A stretch of DNA of 64,000 bases from an uncultured Pseudomonadales bacterium (GCA_958296295.1 OY282460.1:930001-994000), one strand, 5' to 3'. Counted from the first letter of the stretch, positions 27,021-35,423 are shown. Made by a program: numbers and translations. Notes: generated from the sequence alone by a model not told the origin.

Positions 27021-27126
27021 CCGACGCGGGCCCTGGGAGGCGTCCGACCTGCTACGCCGCGAATTCCCGCAAACGGGCCTTCACCGCCACCACGTCCGCG
27101 GGACAGCGCTGGACGCTCGGCGAGCG

Positions 27127-27330
27127 GCTTGCGGAGCGTTACGCGAAGGGCGGGCCTGCGGAACGGGGACTGGCGCACAAGGGCGCAACCCCGGCCCTTC
27201 GAGGCGCGGGATAGGTTGCTAGAATCACCATTCTAACATCCTATACAGCATCGCGAAGCGACGGGGTTGCGCCTGTATACGCCAGTCCCCGCTCCGCCGC
27301 GCCGCCCTTCGCGTAACGTCGCGCAAGCCG
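27127..27330. repeat. Imperfect inverted duplication of about 100 bp per arm
   Basis: The left arm (about 27127-27228, plus strand) and the right arm (about 27229-27330, reverse complement) are alike over their whole length. Shared blocks include GTTACGCGAAGGGCGG, CGGGGACTGGCG and GGCGCAACCCCG. Each arm encodes the same C-terminus on its own strand: RLAERYAKGGPAERGLAHKG on plus and RLARRYAKGGAAERGLAYTG on minus. Confidence 0.7.
27210..27246. repeat. 37-bp palindromic element, copy 1
   Basis: GATAGGTTGCTAGAATC opens the 37-bp sequence; its arms ATAGG/CCTAT and TAGAAT/ATTCTA are self-complementary. An inverted copy with 33 of 37 bases identical lies at 27703-27739, so the pair brackets about 530 bp. 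Confidence 0.7.
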
Positions 27331-27507
27331 CTCCTTCGCGTCGGCGTCGCCGTCGATGGTCGCGCCCGCGTCCCGGATCAACGCCAACGCCTCCGCGGCG
27401 TGCTCCCGGCTCTGCTCGTGGGTCAGCAGCAGCTTCGGCCTCCCGGGTCGCTTTCCGCGTCCCCCGCGCCGGCGGTCCCACGCCTTCGCGCCTTCAAGCG
27501 CGGCCAC
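27241..27507 (-). CDS. Small basic hypothetical protein inside the inverted 37-bp pair
   Basis: The 88-residue frame from GTG 27507 reads KRPGRPKLLLTHEQSREHAA, then EALALIRDAGATIDGDADAK and ERLARRYAKGGAAERGLAYT. GRPKLLLTHEQ resembles the linker into the helix-turn-helix of serine resolvases, but the rest does not follow that domain, so the function is unassigned. The frame is open further upstream (EKWREAVAALEGAKAWDRRR), and a longer protein beginning near 27590 is possible. Its C-terminus lies in the right arm of the inverted duplication, and the corresponding C-terminus is encoded in the left arm. Confidence 0.4.
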   Translation of the reverse strand: MAALEGAKAWDRRRGGRGKRPGRPKLLLTHEQSREHAAEALALIRDAGATIDGDADAKERLARRYAKGGAAERGLAYTGATPSLRDAV

Positions 27508-27566
27508 CGCCTCCCGCCACTTCTCCGCAACGGCTTCGTCGCGAGCGTGCGCGTATCCCTCGGGGG

Positions 27567-27600
27567 AGCGCCTGTGCGCCCCTGTGAGGGCCGTTTGCGC
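27567..27600. repeat. Dispersed palindromic repeat, copy 3
   Basis: AGCGCCTGTGCGCCCCTGTG and the right part CCGTTTGCGC match copies at 12182 and 18204 with few changes. It is inside the 530-bp segment bracketed by the 37-bp elements. Confidence 0.55.
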
Positions 27601-27702
27601 CGGTGGCGGGGGAATCAGCCAGCTCGCGCCCTGTGCGTCGGCGTGCGCGCCGAAAACCTGAAAATCAAGGTTTCAAGTTCAAGGGCTGGATTGGGCGGTT
27701 CG

Positions 27703-27739
27703 GTATAGGGTGTTAGGATGCCGATTCTAGCAACCTATC
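27703..27739. repeat. 37-bp palindromic element, copy 2 (inverted)
   Basis: GATTCTAGCAACCTATC ends this copy, the exact reverse complement of the start of copy 1 at 27210. The other half (GTATAGGGTGTTAGGATG) differs from copy 1 at a few positions. Confidence 0.7.
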
Positions 27740-28007
27740 CGAGGTGACGGCAGCGACATACCCGTCAAGGTGATGTCACGCCGGCGAGCAGTGCTTGCCT
27801 ACACGTAGATGCGTGTGTGACGCTGACTTGATAGATTGATGCTGGGCCGCAAAAGTTGGCGGCCGCTGTGGTGGACGGGAGGATAGGAATGCCCTATTCG
27901 GCTGCGGTTCGCGTGTACGCCCTGCTTTGGCTGACGAGCGAGTGCGAAGCGCGAGTCGCGCGGTTTCTGACATCGGAGGGGTTCGTGCGCCGGCGGTGCA
28001 GAGACGC

Positions 28008-28529
28008 ATGCACCTCACGGTTTACCATGCCCGGCGGCGGTTGCAAGGCCTTGAACCGGGCATGCGAGATGTAAGAATCATCGCGCCTTCGTGCGAGACA
28101 CGGTTCATGGTGCTGGCTCCTGGTGGAGAGAATCCTCGTCGCGACTTGGAGCCGAGGAGAAGGTCTGTAGGTGTACGCCTCACAAGGAGGAATGCTTGTA
28201 TTGATGAAATATTGCAATTGCGCCGCGCCTGCTACAAGCATGAAACTCCCGAAATCGTCGGCAGTCGCGACGCCACGACCGATAGGAGAAATTGCTTCGG
28301 AGCGCGCCACTACCAGCCCCATGTGAAGCTGCTCAATCCGGGCAGCGAGATCAATAGGAACCTCAGACCGCTGGGGGACGCTTTTCGTGCGGCCATAAAG
28401 ACATTGGAATTCGGTGCTTATGAGGTCAAGGTCGCAACTTATGAGGTCAAGGTCGCAAGTCGCCAGACATCTGGGCACCAAGTCCGAGGCGCTCGGCTGA
28501 GCAAGGCCGGTCGTCGCTCGAACGGCTAA
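28008..28529 (+). CDS. 2H phosphoesterase-like protein, probably 5'-frameshifted
   Basis: The frame from ATG 28008 encodes 173 residues with two H-x-T/K motifs typical of the LigT/2H phosphoesterase fold: MHLTVYHARR at the start and YQPHVKLLNPGS near residue 105. It could hydrolyse cyclic phosphodiesters of RNA or nucleotides. A better start, ATG 27889 behind AGGATAGG, is in another frame: it reads VYALLWLTSECEARVARFLT and would join before the first motif after a one-base shift near 27995. The gene is therefore probably frameshifted, or the short form is the true one. The 3' end carries a 21-bp duplication and then unrelated-looking residues. Confidence 0.45.
   Translation: MHLTVYHARRRLQGLEPGMRDVRIIAPSCETRFMVLAPGGENPRRDLEPRRRSVGVRLTRRNACIDEILQLRRACYKHETPEIVGSRDATTDRRNCFGARHYQPHVKLLNPGSEINRNLRPLGDAFRAAIKTLEFGAYEVKVATYEVKVASRQTSGHQVRGARLSKAGRRSNG
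28417..28458 (+). repeat. Perfect 21-bp direct duplication
   Basis: Two adjacent identical 21-bp units (28417-28437 and 28438-28458), each containing TTATGAGGTCAAGGTCGC. The duplication keeps the frame and repeats a seven-residue YEVKVAT-like unit in the 2H protein. Confidence 0.8.
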
Positions 28530-28619
28530 ACGGCGGCCCGCCGGACCACCTCAAGGAAATCCATCGATCTTCTGGCGTTGCGCCCGTTGTGCTGTTTGTT
28601 TGGGTCAGGTGGTGGAGAA

Positions 28620-30311
28620 ATGTCCGGGTTAGGCAACGCGGGTCGAGGCGATTTGAAGTGGCTGACGCTGGCGGTGGCCATTGGCTGCCTTTTGACCTTG
28701 AACGTCGTCCTGTTCGTGCTGCCGGGGGCTACTTACACTGCCACGGTGCCGCACGACCTTTTTGGCTACTTCGACGCCATGCACCGTGCTCGGCACGGCC
28801 AGTCGCCTCATGCGGACTTCCATACGCCAATTGGATGGCTTTCCTATGGACTACCTTATTTAGGGTATCTGGCTTTTGACCAGTTCGGCGGCGCGTTGGA
28901 GTTCGGCAACGCGGCAATGCTCGCAATCCTATTGCCGCTCGCCGCCATCGGGCTCCATGGCCGTGTCCCTACCGGGCCGGGTCTGCTCCTGCTTTGTGCG
29001 GTGTTCGCCGTGGTCACCGTGCCTTGGCCGCTAGGCGAGTCGGGTTGGGTCTCCACCCAAGTCACGCATTACAACCGGTGGGGCTGGGCACTGCTGACCA
29101 CGTTGATGCTATTCGGCCTGCCGTGGACGCGGGGCGATGGGCAAGGTCAAGGCACTTTTCGCACCTTTTTGGACTCGGCAGTCATCGCCGCCCTCCTCTC
29201 GCTACTGTTCTTTGTGAAAGCGACCTACTTCGCCGTTGGTTTTGTCTTCGTTCTGTTGTTCGGCGTTGCTTTAGGGCGCTTTCGGCTCACAGGCGCTTGG
29301 GGGTTGGCCGGTCTTCTTCTGGTGGTCTTGGGTTGCCAAGGGGTCGGCGGTTGGGTGGACGACTACCTGAGCGACTTGCTGCGGACTTCCGAGGCGGTGG
29401 GTGAACCGGGCACTGAAGCCCACGATGCGACGCCTAGCATCCTAAGTGTTCTGTCCGCGACGCTAAGCACGACTGGTTTGGCCGTCATGGCATGTGCATT
29501 GGCGGGGCTAGTCAGGCGTCTGCAATATCTGGACATACTGTTGGCCGGCTACATCTTTGCATCTTGCGTCCTCTTGGCGAGCCAAAACTCCAACGCTCCG
29601 AACGTCCTGTTCGCGCTGTTGGTGCTATTTGTTTGGCTGGCGGCTCGTTGTCCCCGCGGTTCCACTCATCGGCGGCTGATCCTGGCCGGCATGTGGATAT
29701 TCCTGCTGCCCACCTTTGCCCGTCAGGCTCTTGCGACCGCAGCGTTCCTCACGGCCGCCCACGGCGCTTGCCCCGGCTGCGAATCCGGGCTGCCCCGCAT
29801 GGGAGGGGCTTGGTTTGGCGGCTTGGGAGGCCCCAACGCTTTCGAGGCAGGGGTTCTGCAAATGTCCCCGCAGGACGCGCTTCTGTGGTCGCGTCACAAT
29901 ACGTTCGTCAGCCACATGGACCTTTCCAATGCTGAATACCTGCATACCTTGAGAACGGGGTTGACGCTGCTCAAAACCGCTGATGCGGGACAGGACCCCG
30001 TGGCAACAGTGGGCTATGTGAACCCCTTCCCGGTGCTGCTTGACGCCCCACCACCCAAGGGCGTGGCCCTCATTTTGCATGTCGGGAGGTTCATCAACCG
30101 CCACTCCGCGGCGAACCGGACGCTCGTGTTTGGAGACGCGAAATGGCTGATGATCCCGAAATTTCCGATTGCGCATGAAACCACCGAGCTCATTTTGGAG
30201 GTGCATGCGACCCACCTCAAAGCCGCTTGGGAACAGGCGGCGGAGAACGAGCACTGGCGGCTGCTGCGCCATATGGATCACTTGCCAAGTCGCCAATCTC
30301 ATGGCAAGTGA
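28620..30311 (+). CDS. Multi-pass membrane protein, paralogue B (GT-C-like)
   Basis: 563 residues from ATG 28620 (GGAGA just upstream). It has the same layout as the proteins at 2672 and 32202. PHADFHTPIGWLS is in the first loop, followed by HYNRWGW, FVKATYFAVGFVFVLLFGVA, GGWVDDY, NPFPVLLDAPPPKG, WLMIPKFP and a final HWRLLR. About ten hydrophobic segments precede a soluble C-terminal part of about 170 residues. It is more divergent from A and C than they are from each other. Glycosyl transfer from a lipid donor is a reasonable guess from the GT-C-like layout, not a shown function. It stands alone, between the 2H gene and the integrase. Confidence 0.75.
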   Translation: MSGLGNAGRGDLKWLTLAVAIGCLLTLNVVLFVLPGATYTATVPHDLFGYFDAMHRARHGQSPHADFHTPIGWLSYGLPYLGYLAFDQFGGALEFGNAAMLAILLPLAAIGLHGRVPTGPGLLLLCAVFAVVTVPWPLGESGWVSTQVTHYNRWGWALLTTLMLFGLPWTRGDGQGQGTFRTFLDSAVIAALLSLLFFVKATYFAVGFVFVLLFGVALGRFRLTGAWGLAGLLLVVLGCQGVGGWVDDYLSDLLRTSEAVGEPGTEAHDATPSILSVLSATLSTTGLAVMACALAGLVRRLQYLDILLAGYIFASCVLLASQNSNAPNVLFALLVLFVWLAARCPRGSTHRRLILAGMWIFLLPTFARQALATAAFLTAAHGACPGCESGLPRMGGAWFGGLGGPNAFEAGVLQMSPQDALLWSRHNTFVSHMDLSNAEYLHTLRTGLTLLKTADAGQDPVATVGYVNPFPVLLDAPPPKGVALILHVGRFINRHSAANRTLVFGDAKWLMIPKFPIAHETTELILEVHATHLKAAWEQAAENEHWRLLRHMDHLPSRQSHGK

Positions 30312-30912
30312 CAAGACCGCACCAAGCCGAGGCGCAGAAGTGTAGAAGAACGATGGTGTCGGTCACGGGCGTACACATGGACCTCCGCAAGTTCGCGGCA
30401 TCCGCGACGTGATCGCCATCCTCGCGCCTAGGCGAAGCGCCGCTCTGCATTGGTTCGAGCTGCGCCACCGCGTGGCGTGGGCGGCAACCGGAACGTAGTG
30501 GAGGGCGCAGCGAGCGCAGCGGGGGATTCAAGGGGGACTCCCCCTTGACGCGCTAGAGAGCGAAGCGAACGGAGACCATTGAAGCGGAGCGGTCGGCCGA
30601 AGGCCGATCAATGGGCAGTGCGTTGTTGCTCATTGATCGCACAATGGCCCCACCCGCCCGGCGTGCTGCGCACCCCCGGACATGGGAGACCCCACCACCT
30701 CCGCACGCGATCCGCACGCGATCCACACGGCAATTGCGGGAGTTCGCACGTGGTTGCCGTGCGGACGAGATCTGGCAGGGGCGGGGAGCAGGGCGCGGGG
30801 GTCGGGGTACATCCGCGTCTCGCTCGCCAACACGCGGGATGTCACCAGCATCTTGTCGAGTCGTGGTGGGCAGCGCAGGCAGCGCCCGCGATCGCGCGGG
30901 ACGGCGAGCGCC
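30312..30912. other. Gap between paralogue B and the integrase 3' end
   Basis: No gene is supported. A GGGGGA...TCCCCC hairpin sequence lies near 30523-30545, and short direct repeats of CGCACGCGATC occur near 30700-30725. The right or left attachment site of the integrase could be on either side of the integrase gene, but no tRNA gene or duplicated end was found here. Confidence 0.35.
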
Positions 30913-32091
30913 TCACGCGACGTAGGCGGCCCATGCGTCCATCAGCCCGCGCCGCCTGGCGAACAGGTCGCTCCTCGCGTAGGCGGCTTCGGCCTGGTTG
31001 CGGATCGCGTGCGCGAGCGCCGCCTCCATCACCGCGTGCGGCGCGTCCGTGCATTCCGACGCCCAATCGCGGAAGCTGCTGCGGAAGCCGTGCGGCACGG
31101 CGTCGACCCCGCAGTCGTGCAGGAGGTCGCTGACGGCCCTGCTGGTGAGTCGGCGGCCCCGGACGCTCGGAAAGACGAGATCGGCGGCCGCGCCCGTTCG
31201 GGGGAGGTCCCGCGCCTCGGCGAGGATGGCCAGGCAGCGCGGCGACAGCGGCACCCGGTGCTCCGTCTTGGCCTTCATCCGGTCGGCGGGGATCGCCCAC
31301 GTCTTCGCCTCGACGTCGATCTCGTCCCACGTCGCGCCGCGCGCCTCGCCGCTTCGGCTCGCGGTCAGCACGATGAACTCGAACGCGAGCTTGGTGCCGA
31401 TCCAGGCATCGGACGCCTTCGCCGTCGCAACCGCGCCGGCGACTTCGGCGTGCGGCAGCGCCCTGTGGTGCCGCTTCACCCCGCCTTCGCCCTTCGGGAG
31501 CGCCTGCAGCACCGCCGCGCCGGCCGGGTCGTCGGCGCGGTGGCCGTGCGCCATGCTCCAGCGCATGACCGCCGAAATCCTCTGCCGGACGCGGCTCGCG
31601 GTCTCGCGCTTCGCGCCCCAGATCGGCGTCAGCACCCGCATCACGTCCGCGCTCGCGACGGCGTCGACCGGCATGTCGCCGAGCACCGGAAAGGCGTAGG
31701 CCGCCAGCGTCGACTCCCAATCCGCCCTGCTCCTGCTGGCCTTCTTCCACGCCGCGGCCTGGGCGTCGACAACGTGCGCGGCGGCCTCCGCGAACGTGGG
31801 GGCGGACGGCCCGCGGCGGTCCGCGAAGGGGTCGCCGCCGCGCCGGGCGGTCCGGCGGTTGGCGAACGCGGCGTCCCTCGCTTCGGCGAGCGTGACGAGC
31901 TCGAAGCTGCCGAGGCCCATGGCGCGCCTCCTGCCCTTCACCACGATGCGCTGCACCCAGCTCTTCGCGCCGCTCGGCTTCATCGCCAGCATCAGTCCGT
32001 GCCCGAGGCCGTCGGCGAGCCACTCCACGTGCCGGGTCTTTCCGGAGTGCGTCGCGGCCTTGGCGGCCTTCGCGGTAAGCGGTCTGCGCAT
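30913..32091 (-). CDS. P4-type tyrosine integrase
   Basis: A 392-residue integrase from ATG 32091, which has AAGGAG nine bases upstream; a longer frame upstream lacks support. The N-terminal 90 residues form the DUF4102 arm-binding domain (ADGLGHGLMLAMKPSGAKSW). The SAM-like core-binding domain follows. The catalytic set is complete: Arg246 (TASRSGEARG), His334 and Arg337 (HGFRSSFRDW), His361 (LAHAI) and nucleophile Tyr371 (AYARSDLF). P4-type integrases insert islands into tRNA or similar sites. It is probably the integrase of the rep-mob element 5.5 kb away, although other material now lies between. Scraps of similar integrases occur at 12471 and 38801. Confidence 0.92.
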   Translation of the reverse strand: MRRPLTAKAAKAATHSGKTRHVEWLADGLGHGLMLAMKPSGAKSWVQRIVVKGRRRAMGLGSFELVTLAEARDAAFANRRTARRGGDPFADRRGPSAPTFAEAAAHVVDAQAAAWKKASRSRADWESTLAAYAFPVLGDMPVDAVASADVMRVLTPIWGAKRETASRVRQRISAVMRWSMAHGHRADDPAGAAVLQALPKGEGGVKRHHRALPHAEVAGAVATAKASDAWIGTKLAFEFIVLTASRSGEARGATWDEIDVEAKTWAIPADRMKAKTEHRVPLSPRCLAILAEARDLPRTGAAADLVFPSVRGRRLTSRAVSDLLHDCGVDAVPHGFRSSFRDWASECTDAPHAVMEAALAHAIRNQAEAAYARSDLFARRRGLMDAWAAYVA

Positions 32092-32201
32092 TTCGCGGCT
32101 CCTTTTCGAGTCGATTGGTTCAGCCACGTAATATACCAGTTGGACGCGGATGACCGCAAGCGCCAACGGAGTGCGGCGGAACACATATCAAGAAAAATCA
32201 A

Positions 32202-33890
32202 TTACTTGATGAACAAATGCGGATGCCTGCGGAACGATGCGAACCAATGCTCGGCCGACCTCCACTCGGCTTCCAAATGCCCGGCCAGCGCCTCAAGCAG
32301 CAGCGCCTTGGTGTCCTGCATGTAGGGCAGGTGGGGGATCATCAGCCACTGCGCATCGCCCAGAATCAGGTCGGCGTCGCCGGCGTTGCTGCGGGCAAGG
32401 TGCCGGTTGATGTGCAGGCAGATCAGAATGCCCGCGGGTGGCGGGGCGTTGAGCAGCGCTGGAAAAGGGCTTTGGAAGTCGAACGTTGCCACGCGACCCT
32501 TTTCGGCACCCGAAGCCCGCAGCAGGTCTACCCCGGATTGCAGCGACGCCCGGTACTCCGCGGAGGACAAGTGCGAGTTGCCGATGCGTCCCCGGTGGCT
32601 GCGCCCCCACACGAAGGCGTCATCCAAGCTCCGCCAAGACGCCCGCTCGTCAGTGACGTTGACCGACCGGACACTCTCCTGTCCGAACCAAACGCCTTCC
32701 ATGCGCGGCAGGGACGCGGGCAGCCAGCTCTCCGCGCTCACCGTCATTGCGGCGACGAACGCCGCGGTCGCCGCGGCCTGCCTTGCGAAGGCGGGGGCCA
32801 AGTGCAGCGCAAGCCCGGCCAACGAAAGGCGCCGCGTCCCGGACCCCGCGGGGGCCTCGGCCGCCAAGCGGACAAAGAATGCGGCCAGCGCTCCCATGAG
32901 GTTCGGCGCGTGGCTGTTCTGCGTCATCAACGCAACGCAGGCGGCCAGCGTGAACAACCCGTGCAACGCGGTTCGGCGGGACAGGCAACCCCACAGCGCC
33001 GCGGCCGCCGCAACCAGCGCGGCCAACGCCGCGTCCGCCCGGGCACCGTGCAACACGCCCATGATCGAGACCGGCCTGTGGCCGCCTTCCGATGACAGCG
33101 GCTCTTGGGCGATACGCACCGCGGCGAGCACGTCGCGGACGTAATCGTCGATCCAGCCGCCGGCCGCTTGAACGGCCAAGACACATGCGGCGAACAGCGA
33201 AAGGCCAAGCGCAGCCGCCCTGCGGAACTCGCCCAAGGCGAGCCCGAACAACAAGACGAACCCCATCCCAACCAACCAATGGGACGCCTTGACGAAGAAC
33301 ATCAAGGAGAGCAGCGCCCCGACCACCGCGCCATCCGCGAGCCACCGCCGCCTGCTCTCGCCCGGCAGTCCCACCAGCAGCAGAATGGTCATCAGCGACC
33401 AACCCCAATGGTTGTAGTGCAGGCCAGGGTCTGTGGCCGAGCCGGATGACCCTATCCACCAGGGTGCCGCCGTCATGCCGAAAACCGCCGCGAGCACGGC
33501 GATTGCAGCGCCCGTCGGAGCGCGCCCCGCAAGGACGATGCAAGCCAGCGGCAGCAGCACGGCTAGCATGAGCATGTCCGCCGCCTCCGGCGCGCCAGCG
33601 AAGCCGCCTTGCAGTAGGAAGCCCGCCCGCGGCAGCCACATCGAAAGCCACCCCTTCGGCGCGTGGAAGTCCACGTGCGGGACTTGGCCGGAGGCCAAGC
33701 GATGCGACATGTCCGCGAACAGCAGGAAGTCGTTGGGTGCAACGGCGGCGTAGCTCGCCCCCGGGCGAACGAAAAGCGCCCAGTCCAGGACGAGCAGCGC
33801 AACGGACAGATACGCAAGTACCGCCGGGGATGCCCAACGGCCCGGCTGCGCTGTCAAGGCGGTAGCGCCAGTGCGGGCCGAATGGAGCAT
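32202..33890 (-). CDS. Multi-pass membrane protein, paralogue C (GT-C-like)
   Basis: 562 residues from ATG 33890. It is closely similar to paralogue A: ALFVRPGASYAAVAPNDFLL, PHVDFHAPKGWLS, LLQGGFAGAPEAADMLMLAV, DPGLHYNHWGW, GGWIDDY, SPFPALLNAPPPAG and WLMIPHLP. A longer frame to 33953 exists, but the shorter start makes the length equal to the other two. Many hydrophobic segments and the acidic first loop again give a GT-C-like picture. The gene ends about 110 bp from the integrase start, with both genes transcribed leftward; the AT-rich gap 32092-32201 is likely the integrase promoter. Confidence 0.75.
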   Translation of the reverse strand: MLHSARTGATALTAQPGRWASPAVLAYLSVALLVLDWALFVRPGASYAAVAPNDFLLFADMSHRLASGQVPHVDFHAPKGWLSMWLPRAGFLLQGGFAGAPEAADMLMLAVLLPLACIVLAGRAPTGAAIAVLAAVFGMTAAPWWIGSSGSATDPGLHYNHWGWSLMTILLLVGLPGESRRRWLADGAVVGALLSLMFFVKASHWLVGMGFVLLFGLALGEFRRAAALGLSLFAACVLAVQAAGGWIDDYVRDVLAAVRIAQEPLSSEGGHRPVSIMGVLHGARADAALAALVAAAAALWGCLSRRTALHGLFTLAACVALMTQNSHAPNLMGALAAFFVRLAAEAPAGSGTRRLSLAGLALHLAPAFARQAAATAAFVAAMTVSAESWLPASLPRMEGVWFGQESVRSVNVTDERASWRSLDDAFVWGRSHRGRIGNSHLSSAEYRASLQSGVDLLRASGAEKGRVATFDFQSPFPALLNAPPPAGILICLHINRHLARSNAGDADLILGDAQWLMIPHLPYMQDTKALLLEALAGHLEAEWRSAEHWFASFRRHPHLFIK

Positions 33891-34216
33891 TGCGGCACAA
33901 TAACATCCCGCAAACCGGGGCTGGACTGCGCCGCTTCGAGGAGTTGCAGGCACAAGGCGAAGATGGCGCAGGCGTTGGAAGGTGATCCTCGGAATCGCTG
34001 GCCGCCGCCAGAGGCGTCAATATCCGTCGCTGCGCTGGATGGGCGCCCCGGACTACCTCGAGACGCTCAACGCCGAAGACGTCCAACTCGCGCCGCAGCA
34101 CGCCGCTCGGTTAGTCGCCGAAGCGTTCGGCCCCCAGCGCGTTCGACAGCACCCCGTTTACGAAGCGGCGGTTGTGCTGGCCGCCGCGCCCGGTGCTCCC
34201 AAGGCGGTTCGGCCAA

Positions 34217-34702
34217 TCAAGCCGGATGCGGACCGCGCTGGCCGTGCGGCGCGTAGTAGCCGTGCTCGGTCAGCGCCATGCCCTCGATCGCCCATGCGGG
34301 TGGGTCGTAGCGCCCGGTTGGACCGCACAGGGCCGGGTCCGCGAACTGGTTGAGCCACTCGACGAACGGCTTGTGCCGGCAACCGGCTTCCATGCACACC
34401 TCGGCCAAGTCGTAGATCGACAACGCCTCCTCTCTCACCAGCGATCGAAGACCGAACCACGGGTCCGCGGATGCGGAGACGAGCACGTCGGCGCACCACG
34501 CGAGTTCGTGCCCGGAGCGCTTGTCGGCGGAAAACCATCCCTGGAGTTCGCCGGCCGAAGGCCTGTCGGCGGCGCCGGCGAACCATCGGCCCAGCACCAG
34601 CCGCAACGCCATGTGATCGGGGTCGGCGTGGCCTCGCCGCCGGCACCACGCGTTGTCGAACGCGGCCAAGGGGTGCATGTCCAGTTTCGGAAAGTAGTTC
34701 AC
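34217..34702 (-). CDS. Hypothetical partner of the AbiEii-like gene
   Basis: A 161-residue frame from GTG 34702, which begins just after the stop of the AbiEii-like gene. The sequence starts VNYFPKLDMHPLAAFDNAW and continues ELQGWFSADKRSGHELAWCA, SLVREEALSIYDLAEVCMEA and PFVEWLNQFADPALCGPTGR. No family is recognised. Strict adjacency behind a nucleotidyltransferase of the AbiEii type suggests a cotranscribed pair, but typical AbiEi antitoxins carry a helix-turn-helix that is not visible here. An ATG at 34678 would also be a possible start. The reading overlaps several open frames but has protein-like composition. Confidence 0.5.
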   Translation of the reverse strand: MNYFPKLDMHPLAAFDNAWCRRRGHADPDHMALRLVLGRWFAGAADRPSAGELQGWFSADKRSGHELAWCADVLVSASADPWFGLRSLVREEALSIYDLAEVCMEAGCRHKPFVEWLNQFADPALCGPTGRYDPPAWAIEGMALTEHGYYAPHGQRGPHPA

Positions 34703-34712
34703 CGGCTGAAGT

Positions 34713-35423
34713 TCATTGTCCGCGCCTTGGGCGGCGTGACTCCACGTGTCCCGCCATGTGGAGAAACACGCCACTGCCGCAGTCTGCCAGATTCGACGCG
34801 ATCTCGTGGTGCGTCGGTTCAATCAAAGGCTTGCCGCCGACGCCCCCTTCCCTATGGAACGTCAACTCGTCGGCCGCCTGCCGCAACAAACCGGCAGGAA
34901 CGCCGCTAGTCGCCGCCAGCATCGCCTCGGGATCTTCCTTCTCCGCCACGCACAGGTCGTAGACGTCCCTCGCCGTGACCTCGTGCCGGTCCATCAAGCG
35001 CCCGATCATCTTGCGTCTCAATATGGTCGCCGTTGTCTGCGTCCCCAAGGCGCAAGCGCCCACCACATCGTCCGAGCGCTCGTCGTCCGTGGTCGCTCCA
35101 TGCATGGTGTCGTGGATGCCAACTTCCACATCGCCCTCGCGCATCACGCATTGAACGTGATGCGCTCCGACGAACACGGCGAACGCCACATGCCGCAAAG
35201 CGGACCGCAGTTCGTCCTCCTGTTCCGCGACCGTGCCGTAGAAACTCTCGCGGGGCGCGAAGATGTCGAGATCAGTGCTGATGCGATGCCGCCATCGCGC
35301 CGCCAGCACGGTTCCACCGCCAAGCAGGGCGTCGTCAAGGAGGCCGAATGGCGAAACCGCGTCCGCGAACGTGTCAAGTGCTGTTCCCAAAGGTCTCGGC
35401 AGATGGAGTTTGCGCATCATCAT
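34713..35423 (-). CDS. AbiEii/AbiGii-type nucleotidyltransferase
   Basis: 236 residues with the DUF1814/AbiEii signature. LLGGGTVLAARWRHRISTDL is followed by DIF, in which the GG-x-T...S-x-D-x-D strand carries the metal-binding acids. In the second half, LRRKMIGRLMDRHEVTARDV matches the K...R...RD-x-YDL helix of the family. AbiEii toxins are NTP-dependent nucleotidyltransferases that stop growth during phage infection and are held by AbiEi. A canonical AbiEi is not next to it; the following small gene may be the partner. The gene sits between the third membrane paralogue and the ADP-ribosylglycohydrolase gene, all on the minus strand. Confidence 0.75.
   Translation of the reverse strand: MMMRKLHLPRPLGTALDTFADAVSPFGLLDDALLGGGTVLAARWRHRISTDLDIFAPRESFYGTVAEQEDELRSALRHVAFAVFVGAHHVQCVMREGDVEVGIHDTMHGATTDDERSDDVVGACALGTQTTATILRRKMIGRLMDRHEVTARDVYDLCVAEKEDPEAMLAATSGVPAGLLRQAADELTFHREGGVGGKPLIEPTHHEIASNLADCGSGVFLHMAGHVESRRPRRGQ

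Noticed and set aside
27241-27507. Serine resolvase assignment for the small basic protein
   Set aside because: Only a GRPK linker-like stretch is present; neither the catalytic Ser domain nor a proper helix-turn-helix is seen.
32092-32201. tRNA or attachment site next to the integrase
   Set aside because: No tRNA-like cloverleaf and no duplicated end could be found by eye; the only tRNA in the window is 19 kb away and on its own.
33982-34353. Plus-strand 123-codon frame with APDYLETLNAEDVQLA
   Set aside because: It starts without a ribosome-binding site and overlaps the small AbiEii partner on the other strand; the second half turns Arg/Pro-rich. It may be a relic, but cannot be supported.
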